In this document: positions 1-6,400 of the stretch, piece after piece | Layout of the letters: the number at the start of each line of letters is the position of its first letter | How positions within the stretch are numbered: position 1 is the stretch's first letter | Assembly: GCA_017964115.1 (NCBI GenBank) | Contig: JAGCSL010000091.1 | Location: 1 to 7,245 of the forward strand | Reading direction: 5' to 3' | Length of the DNA: 7,245 nt | DNA from: Candidatus Saccharimonadota bacterium | Lineage (GTDB): Bacteria; Patescibacteriota; Saccharimonadia; Saccharimonadales; Saccharimonadaceae | Notes under the pieces: generated by a model | The model's input: only the letters and a program-made list of their open reading frames with translations | Database searches by the model: none | What the model was told of the DNA's origin: nothing | Made by a program: the position numbers and the translations under genes

Positions 1-1
1 A

Positions 2-136
2 AAAAATCCAAAGCTGACCGATTTCTTCATTAGTAAAGCTATTGAACATAAAACCGGGGAAGCGGTCGAGCTCAAAGAACTCGACGACAGCATCGAACAA
101 AAAGCCCACGCCGTCGCCGTAACGCGCCCGCGTTAA
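2..136 (+). CDS. C-terminal fragment of an unrecognised protein
   Basis: An open frame enters from the left edge and runs for 44 codons to a TAA at 134-136; the start lies outside the window. The visible tail is hydrophilic and mostly charged, alternating Lys/Glu/Asp stretches (for example VELKELDDSIEQKAH), and ends in TRPR, with no membrane segment. Its codon choices (GCC, GTC, GAC, CGC) match the other genes here, and a hairpin terminator follows the stop by about 13 bases, both supporting a real gene end. I do not recognise the family and give no function. It converges on the CapA-like gene and shares its terminator. Confidence 0.55.
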   Translation, partial: KNPKLTDFFISKAIEHKTGEAVELKELDDSIEQKAHAVAVTRPR

Positions 137-148
137 ATATTCGACATC

Positions 149-179
149 AAAAAACGCCCCTTATTGGGGGCGCTTTTTT
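149..179. terminator. Bidirectional intrinsic terminator between convergent genes
   Basis: The stem CGCCCC (155-160) pairs with GGGGCG (167-172) around a 6-base loop. A run of A's (149-154) lies on the left and a run of T's (174-179) on the right, so either strand reads as a GC stem followed by a U tract. It lies immediately after the plus-strand stop at 136. The minus-strand stop codon (178-180) falls in its flanking T/A tract, so it can end both transcripts. Confidence 0.85.
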
Positions 180-1434
180 ATTTCTTGACCTTCATACTTG
201 CTGGAACCGCCGACCAACGCAGACGTTGACCGACCGCCGTTCGCTCATTGGAACTTGCTAAACGCGTAATGCAATCATTCGCCGAAGTTGTAGCATGATA
301 ATCGTATTTCCAAGTCACGCTAAGCTTTGGCAGTTTCGCTTTTTTAATTTCGTCAAAGCAAGTGTTTTTATTTTCTAGACACGCCTCACCTAATTCGTTC
401 CATTTATCAAAATCTGTATCTTTAACCGCTACAATCGCATTTGCTTCAATTGCCGCCGAACGCGAATATTCAACGCCGTCGTACTGGTCGAACATGAAGT
501 TGCCCATCGAGTAAGCGATCAATTTACCCTTATAAGCTTCGACATCCTGTACCCAGTGAGGATGATCCGCAATTACTGAATCGACCTTTGCATAGTCAAT
601 CATTCGACGATAAATATTCTGACGTAACTCATCATGTGAAGGCTGATATTCTGCGCCCATGTGCGGCATTGCAATTGTTGGCACATAGCTTGCATAGGTC
701 TTCATGTTTTCAATGTAATCGTCGCCAGGAATACCAAACACGCCGTGTGCACTACAAAACCCAAACGGCATCTGAATCTTTTTGACTTCTTTATTATCGT
801 AAGTTACGTTCACTGGCAAAACCACAATGCCACAGTTAGTCGCTTCTTTCGTATCGCGTTCTAATTCACTTGTCACCTTACCAGAATATTTTGGCGTACC
901 AAAATATTGAATGCCATTTTTGTCGAGATATTTACGCGTAGTCGTGAGCCCTTTGCCGCCATCCTGGTTGTCGGTATGATTGTTTCCTAGCATAAAGGCA
1001 GTAAAATATTTTTTCGCTTCCGGTAGGTAGTCTGGATCGCAGTTGAATTTAAAAATCGAGTTTTCCAAACCATAATTATGACCATTATCCGTTATTGGAC
1101 ATTCCAAACCGCCAATCCAAGCGTCATATGTCTCCGGCTTGAGCGTATTAAGTTTCTGAAATGGATATTTAACACCAACTTTTGATGCGCGCGCCAATTG
1201 ATTTGTACGGCGCCCCCAAAAAGTCGTACCAGCCAATAATATCCTCATTTTCGCATCGGTCGCCACCGGATCCGGCTCCGGTTCGGGCTCCGGCACAGGA
1301 GTTGCCACTTCTTCTGGCTCTGATTTATTTTGATCATTAATAAAAATTAAAGCGCCGCAAGTAATACCCGCCACGCCAACTATGGATACTAAAATTAAAA
1401 CAGGTATCCAAAACTTTTTTCCCAAAACACTCAT
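178..1434 (-). CDS. CapA-family (PGA_cap / metallophosphoesterase-like) membrane-anchored protein
   Basis: A 418-residue protein counted from ATG 1432-1434. Residues 7-31 form one membrane segment after a short basic start (SVLGKKFW), so the rest should lie outside the cell. An acidic Pro-Glu linker (about 46-56, PVPEPEPEPDP) follows. The remainder carries PGA_cap motifs in order: GTTFWGR (69-75), GLECP (109-113), NNHTDN (151-156), HMGAEY (258-263), HPHW (291-294) and GNF (311-313). Named members of this family take part in poly-gamma-glutamate capsule formation; the substrate here is unknown. The first motif has Thr where many family members have a metal-binding Asp (GD..). The frame extends upstream to a TTG at 1500 (440 residues), but that would put start codons of two divergent genes 2 bases apart and add a polar stretch before the membrane anchor, so I prefer 1434. 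A Cys lies inside the membrane segment but does not form a lipobox. It diverges from the antiporter gene. Family call firm, role uncertain. Confidence 0.85.
   Translation of the reverse strand: MSVLGKKFWIPVLILVSIVGVAGITCGALIFINDQNKSEPEEVATPVPEPEPEPDPVATDAKMRILLAGTTFWGRRTNQLARASKVGVKYPFQKLNTLKPETYDAWIGGLECPITDNGHNYGLENSIFKFNCDPDYLPEAKKYFTAFMLGNNHTDNQDGGKGLTTTRKYLDKNGIQYFGTPKYSGKVTSELERDTKEATNCGIVVLPVNVTYDNKEVKKIQMPFGFCSAHGVFGIPGDDYIENMKTYASYVPTIAMPHMGAEYQPSHDELRQNIYRRMIDYAKVDSVIADHPHWVQDVEAYKGKLIAYSMGNFMFDQYDGVEYSRSAAIEANAIVAVKDTDFDKWNELGEACLENKNTCFDEIKKAKLPKLSVTWKYDYHATTSANDCITRLASSNERTAVGQRLRWSAVPASMKVKK
1267..1299 (-). repeat. Pro-Glu/Asp dipeptide linker repeat within the CapA-like gene
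   Basis: This short imperfect tandem of CCG-GAG/GAA/GAT codons encodes PVPEPEPEPDP, between the membrane anchor and the catalytic-like domain. Such Pro-acidic spacers are extended and rigid, and probably hold the outer domain away from the membrane. The synonymous codons vary (GAG, GAA), which suggests the peptide is kept rather than being a fresh DNA slippage product. Confidence 0.6.
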
Positions 1435-1502
1435 ACTTATATTGTACATCCAAATTTTCAGTTTTTTATGATAATCTAGTATTAGCATAGGCAAAAACAA
1501 AC
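1435..1502. promoter_or_regulatory. Divergent promoter region of the CapA-like and antiporter genes
   Basis: These 68 AT-rich bases separate the two divergent starts. On the plus strand, TATGAT/GATAAT (1467-1475) resembles a -10 box, with TTGTAC (1442-1447) a poorly spaced -35 candidate (19 bases to TATGAT). On the minus strand, TACAAT (1446-1441) lies 6 bases before the CapA ATG, which would give an essentially leaderless transcript, but I see no good -35 for it. The antiporter ATG has only AGG (1489-1491) as a weak, distant ribosome-binding match. The two candidate promoters would overlap. Hexamers are weak, so the exact sites are uncertain. Confidence 0.35.
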
Positions 1503-2468
1503 ATGATTTTTCAATACCTAATTCTACTTCTAGTTGGACTGATTACGCTGGTTAAATCTAGTGATGTTTTTGTCGACGCCGCTAGCTCATTGGCGACCCG
1601 CTTACGCGTACCGAAAATGATTATCGCGCTCACTGTGGCGGCTTTTGGCACTTGTGCTCCCGAACTTGCTATTTCTTTTAAATCTATGGCGACCACTAAT
1701 TACGACATGACACTCGCTAATGTAATTGGCTCATGCGTCGTGAATATTCTTCTTGTAGTTGGCATCGCCTCTATCGTTGCCCCCATCAAAGTGAAAGAGC
1801 AGACTGTCAGAAAAGAATTACCGTTATTGGTTGTCGTTACGGGTGCATTTTTTATAGCCCTTAACGACACCCTTTTTGGGCGACCCGCTAATGGATTATC
1901 GCGCTACGATGCAACCATTTTTATAATTCTCTTTGTTGTATTCTTAGCTTATCTTTTCGTAACAGTCCATTTTGACAAAAATCACAAACGTCGCAATAGC
2001 CGTCGACTCCGTTCGAAATACACCCTAGGCCGTTCAATTTTTTACATCATAATTACTCTTATTTTAATTGCGCTCGCTAGCGATCTAGCCGTCGATAATG
2101 CGGCTGCATTAGCAAAAGAGTTGCATATAAGCCAAAAGATCGTCGCTATGACCGTCGTAGTAATCGGCACGTCATTACCAGAACTCGTTATGACCGTAAG
2201 CGCGTCCAAGAAGGGCGAGCACGACCTCGCAATTGGCAATATTATCGGAACTAATATATTTAATATTTGTATCGTACTCGGCCTACCTACGCTCATCTTT
2301 GGTGATTTCACTTCAAGTGCATTCAATGTTATTGACACACTTGTCGTGCTATCGGCCGCTATCTTATATTATCTCTGCGGACGCAGCGATAAAAAACTCA
2401 CGCGCATCGAAGGTATTATGATGGTCATGATATTCGCCGCTTATCATTCCTATGTTCTGACACATTAG
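1503..2468 (+). CDS. CaCA-family Na+(K+ or H+)/Ca2+ antiporter (NCX-like)
   Basis: This 321-residue integral membrane protein has the two-halved plan of the Ca2+/cation antiporter superfamily. Each half carries an alpha-repeat: GTCAPELAIS (49-58, with Glu54) followed by ANVIGSCVVN (72-81), and GTSLPELVMT (222-231, with Glu227) followed by IGNIIGTNIFN (244-254). The conserved Glu of each repeat coordinates the cation in solved relatives such as NCX_Mj. A basic loop (about 159-172, HKRRNSRRLR) joins the halves and is probably cytoplasmic. The length fits prokaryotic members, which have about 10 helices and no regulatory Ca2+-binding loop, so the gene looks complete. It exports Ca2+ from, or exchanges it across, the cell membrane; the counter-ion cannot be read from the sequence. 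ATG 1503 is chosen because the first helix begins at once. Stop TAG. I see no terminator after it, so read-through into the next unit is possible. Confidence 0.92.
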   Translation: MIFQYLILLLVGLITLVKSSDVFVDAASSLATRLRVPKMIIALTVAAFGTCAPELAISFKSMATTNYDMTLANVIGSCVVNILLVVGIASIVAPIKVKEQTVRKELPLLVVVTGAFFIALNDTLFGRPANGLSRYDATIFIILFVVFLAYLFVTVHFDKNHKRRNSRRLRSKYTLGRSIFYIIITLILIALASDLAVDNAAALAKELHISQKIVAMTVVVIGTSLPELVMTVSASKKGEHDLAIGNIIGTNIFNICIVLGLPTLIFGDFTSSAFNVIDTLVVLSAAILYYLCGRSDKKLTRIEGIMMVMIFAAYHSYVLTH

Positions 2469-2488
2469 AAAATTAAATAAAAAAGTAC

Positions 2489-2517
2489 TCCACTCGCCAT
2501 CCGGCTTATGCTATAAT
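2489..2517 (+). promoter_or_regulatory. Extended -10 promoter of the surface-protein operon
   Basis: A perfect TATAAT (2512-2517) is preceded by TG plus one base (TGC, 2509-2511), the extended -10 arrangement. Seventeen bases upstream, TCCACT (2489-2494) matches TTGACA at only three positions, as is often tolerated with an extended -10. Only 9 bases lie between the -10 box and ATG 2527, so transcription would begin about 2-3 bases before the start codon and give a nearly leaderless message. Confidence 0.7.
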
Positions 2518-2526
2518 TTATGAAAG

Positions 2527-3444
2527 ATGGAGGAAAGGAAAAAGAGAACAAAGAGAGTACCAGAACTCTCTGGATCTCCAAATATCAAAAGTGCAACTGG
2601 CGAACCGATTATTTTTGAAGAACCCATAGACGAGCCAGAAGATTCTACCTACTCCGCCGTCGACGGCGTTCCCATTGATGAAGAAAATATTGAATTCCAC
2701 GCCAAAGATATCAAGAAAAAAGACGACAGTAAGCTATTCGTAAAAGTCGAGGGCGCTCAAAAAATTGCCCGTAAAAAAGAACGCGATGCTAAGAAAAAAG
2801 ACGACGAACTCATCAAACGTCTCCAAGCTGCCGCCAATAAGCGCAAACAAGAATATAAAGACGCCGAAAATGAGAAAAAGGCTGCCAAGCGCAAAGCTTC
2901 CAAATGGATTCGTAATTATAAAACCAAGAAAGTCGCTAAACAAATTTGGCGTTTCCGCTTCTTTATAGGCGCCATCGTGATTGCCTTAGCCGCCTATCTA
3001 GTTATCGAAAATGTCATCATCCCAAACAAAATCGCTCACGACGAAGCAGAGCAAAGAGCTGCCGCTAGAGAGATTATCGCCTCCAGCAAAACCGAAATGC
3101 TTAAAATTTTCGAACAAATAGTCGGGAAAGAAATGGGCGAAAAAGATCTAAAGGAAATCGCGAAGAAATCATCCGTAAAAATCGCTACCGAACTAACTAA
3201 TACCGAAGGTATGCTTTATTACGAAGATGGCGGCACGGAGGTTATTCGGTTCGAAGTTGAGAAAAACAAATGGGGCCTTTCAGTCAAGAATTTCAAATTC
3301 TTAAACCAAATTAATGGACAAAACATACAACTGTACGAATCTGGCAATATATATTATTACTCCAAAGAAGCCGACCTTAAAACGTATCCAAATTTAGAAG
3401 AATTAATTAACGGCTATATATTATCAAACAATAACGAGGGTTAG
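2527..3444 (+). CDS. Single-pass membrane protein with long Lys-rich cytoplasmic arm, unknown family
   Basis: A 305-residue protein of no family I recognise. Residues 1-60 are polar and partly acidic, probably disordered. Residues 60-140 are extremely rich in Lys, Glu and Ala (runs such as AKKKDDELIKRLQAAANKRK) and should form a long helix or coiled coil. One membrane segment spans about 146-164 (FFIGAIVIALAAYLVI region), flanked on its left by many basic residues, so the amino end is predicted inside. The C-terminal 140 residues are then outside; they start with a charged helix (168-215) and finish with a probable beta-rich part (226-280, tyrosine-rich near 270-280). No catalytic motif and no signal peptidase site are visible. 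ATG 2527 is the only Met before residue 191. The message seems nearly leaderless. It is followed 9 bases later by the giant exported protein with a good ribosome site, so the two are probably co-transcribed. It could anchor, chaperone or help assemble the partner; that is inference. Confidence 0.85.
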   Translation: MEERKKRTKRVPELSGSPNIKSATGEPIIFEEPIDEPEDSTYSAVDGVPIDEENIEFHAKDIKKKDDSKLFVKVEGAQKIARKKERDAKKKDDELIKRLQAAANKRKQEYKDAENEKKAAKRKASKWIRNYKTKKVAKQIWRFRFFIGAIVIALAAYLVIENVIIPNKIAHDEAEQRAAAREIIASSKTEMLKIFEQIVGKEMGEKDLKEIAKKSSVKIATELTNTEGMLYYEDGGTEVIRFEVEKNKWGLSVKNFKFLNQINGQNIQLYESGNIYYYSKEADLKTYPNLEELINGYILSNNNEG

Positions 3445-3448
3445 AGGG
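3443..3448 (+). promoter_or_regulatory. Ribosome-binding site of the giant surface protein
   Basis: AGAGGG overlaps the last bases of the upstream TAG stop and ends 5 bases before ATG 3454. It is the strongest Shine-Dalgarno match in the window. It fixes the start at 3454 and shows the second gene can be translated from an internal site in a shared transcript, unlike the first gene, which has almost no leader. Confidence 0.7.
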
Positions 3449-3453
3449 ACAAA

Positions 3454-6400
3454 ATGGCACAGTTCAGATTATTAAAAATTAAAAATAAAAGCCTCCTACT
3501 GTTTCTTTTTACATCTCTATTGTTATTGTCGTCTATTGTCGTCAATATCAAACCCGTATTTGCCGCTGAGACATATAGCATGAGCAAAATAATGAGCGGG
3601 GGCGACATACTAGAATGGAATCTATCAAATACCGGCAATACCGACATTATTCTTTTTCCTTCGAAAATTGGCCTCAACAGTTCAACGCAGTTCCTTGCCG
3701 TCGGCGACGATAGTTCAAAAATACAGTACAAAGCCCAAACCGGTAATTACACTCTCAAGGGCGATGGTAACCAAAGTAACTGCGGTTCAATAGGTTTCAT
3801 ACAATCATTCAGTTCCACATATGATATTAAAGCTTCATTCACTGTCAGATATGCGAATGCTGCTAGAGGTATTAGCGGTCAATACTACGACCTCTATATG
3901 ACCTTTTCGAATATGAAGGTTCATCCTGGCGGTGACACCAAAAGTCATGGTGCAGCTATTATCTATGGCTGTAGTGGCTATCTCGAATACAATGCATTTA
4001 AGTACGATAGCGATGATGGTGTTATGGGTTTGAAAACCGATGTTACGGTTAGATTATATAAATCTGGCAGTAGCATGGCCAAAGTTACAAATGCCGATGG
4101 CACAAAGTCCGTCCAAATCACGGGTACCCAAATCGAAAACGGACACAAGTTAGCCTGGGGTGTCGCCGACGTTGATATTCGAGATAAAATTAACGACAAC
4201 AATGGCGCTAGTGCCCCAAACTATCACTATGATAGTAGCCATCAATGGGCTGAACATGTCCGCTTTTATAACGTGAATCGCGCATATAACGCAAACCTCA
4301 ACGACAATTACTTCTATGGACCAGTTTATGTTTCGAGCGACTCTGAACTAGCCAAGTCCGAGCAGGGCGACCATAACCAAAACATGACTTTATACCATAA
4401 CTTCGACACCGACGACCCTTATAATGACGGCTCTGATAATACGGATTTAATCGTGCGCATCAATCCGAGGTATGCAAAATTCATGTGGCAGGGAAGCGAC
4501 TGTAGCTCCGCCGCTATTGCACTAGCCGGCACAATGTATACTGGTCATACGCTCATTTATAAGGGCAATAGCACCGCTAGTGGAAATTTACTCACTAGTA
4601 GCAAGAATCTTAGTAGTTATCCCAACAACAGATCAGTAAAAGTCCAAGCTAATAGCCAGTCTTTAACTTTTCATCACGAAATATACCGCAATACTCAAGG
4701 ACCAACTAACGATAATGAAGAATATTATGTAGAAGCCGCAACCGGCAATGGACCGGCACGCGGAAGTTCAAGCTCACGTATGAGCTATACATCAACTAAG
4801 GATAAAACTGAAACGGTATATACAAAAGATAATCCGAGCGGCAACGGTTTCTCGGTTGGCTTAACGCCAGGTCAAGAAAAAGTTATTCGCCAAACTCTTT
4901 ATTACCAGCTCTCCAACATCAACTCCGGTCTTTTAAATTACGTCGATATACAATGCACTCTAACCTCTCCTTCAACTGGCGGTAGCGCTTGCGTAAAACT
5001 TTGGCGTCCAGTTGCTAAGTTTACTGGTAGCGTCACCGCGGGAGTATCAGTAGAAAACAACAATACGTTCTTAACGCCGAATACGAACCAAGACGCAGGC
5101 GACGAAATTATTGAATCCAACGGTAATTTCAAAGTCCGCTTCGGCGCATCAATTACTCGCAAAGCTAATTCCGGAACGGACGCGGACGAAGCTGGCGGCA
5201 CCGCTAGTACGAAGTGGCATATCATTCGCACTTCTAACGGTTCAAACCTTACTAGTAGTAGGATACCTTCTGGTACCGGCGACAATACGACTTCGGCTCT
5301 AAGCAACGGCAATACGGACAATGTCGTGGAAGTAAGTAATAATAGTAACGACTACGTCTATACGGGCCGCCTTAAGTACGGCGAGGTGCGCACTATTTGT
5401 GCCGTCTTATCTTTCGATAAAATCGTTGACGCTAAAAACGGCAATACTCCTGATACCGCCGAAAAATGCGTCAAAGTCTGGCGCAAACCTAAAAAATGCG
5501 ACCTCAACACCGCGTCTGAAACTTATGAGTTTGGCGTCTACACTGGTCGTAACCTTGGCCGCATCGGAGTCGTAAACCGCACATATTCTGGTAACGATAA
5601 CTATGTTTATACTAACAATTCGCCATCCAGCTTCGTTCGCAGTGGTAGCACAAATAACTATTACACGCCAGCAGTTTCTGTTTGGGCTCGTCCAGGCGAT
5701 TCTGTTCGCTTTGTTCAAGAATCTTGTGCTGGTGGCGCCTATGCCGTCAATAACTCATCGCTCAGCAATACGACATTAAAAACTACCTATACGTCTACTG
5801 GGTCGCTTGGCGACGGAAAGGACAGCGACAACTCTAGCACCGGCTACCTCTTTGGCAACTCATTCGCTGGCGCCACGCAGAGCAATCCGCTCAAATACCC
5901 GTCCTCCGTGTCTTGGGATAACGGTGGCACCGAAACAGATAACTTCCCATATAAAGAAAATGTCGAATTCGAATATAGTTCGCCATCTGGGAATAACTCA
6001 ACCCCATCAGGATACACGGATGGTACGTATAGCGACAGTCCGCATAACCAATCGAGTTATTCCTGCGTAAACTTAGAGAAAGGCGCATCGTTTGTTTCGA
6101 ATCATTATCAAATCGCCGGTCAGGCGACCGCGTCCGATGCTGGGTGTCATGCCTATTCTAGAACTGCCGTAGCCAGCGACGTTGGTCACACTATTACTCA
6201 AAGCCTCAGCTGGAATGACGTAAACATCATAAAAAGCGTCGACCAGAATACCTCTACACATAAGCATATCGCCAAGGCCTCCGTCAAAATCCCATACAAC
6301 TACACCCTTCAGCCAGTCATATCTTCTAATACTGAGTCAAATGTTGCCTATCTTGGCACTTCGATCACCTTCGATGTCGACATCATTACTTCGCCACGCA

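Noticed and set aside
1357..1359. Cys in the CapA-like membrane segment as a lipoprotein site
   Set aside because: The residues before it (GIT-C) do not fit a lipobox, and the Cys lies in the middle of the hydrophobic stretch.
1435..1500. Longer start of the CapA-like gene at TTG 1500
   Set aside because: It would leave 2 bases between divergent starts, use a rare start codon, and add 22 polar residues before a normal-looking signal anchor. Kept only as an alternative.
2469..2511. Terminator after the antiporter gene
   Set aside because: There are A-rich stretches but no GC stem with a following T run on the plus strand.
4938..5321. A 127-codon minus-strand open frame opposite the giant gene
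   Set aside because: It overlaps the repeat region of the coding strand and has no ribosome site or promoter that I can see. The product reads as a reverse-strand shadow.
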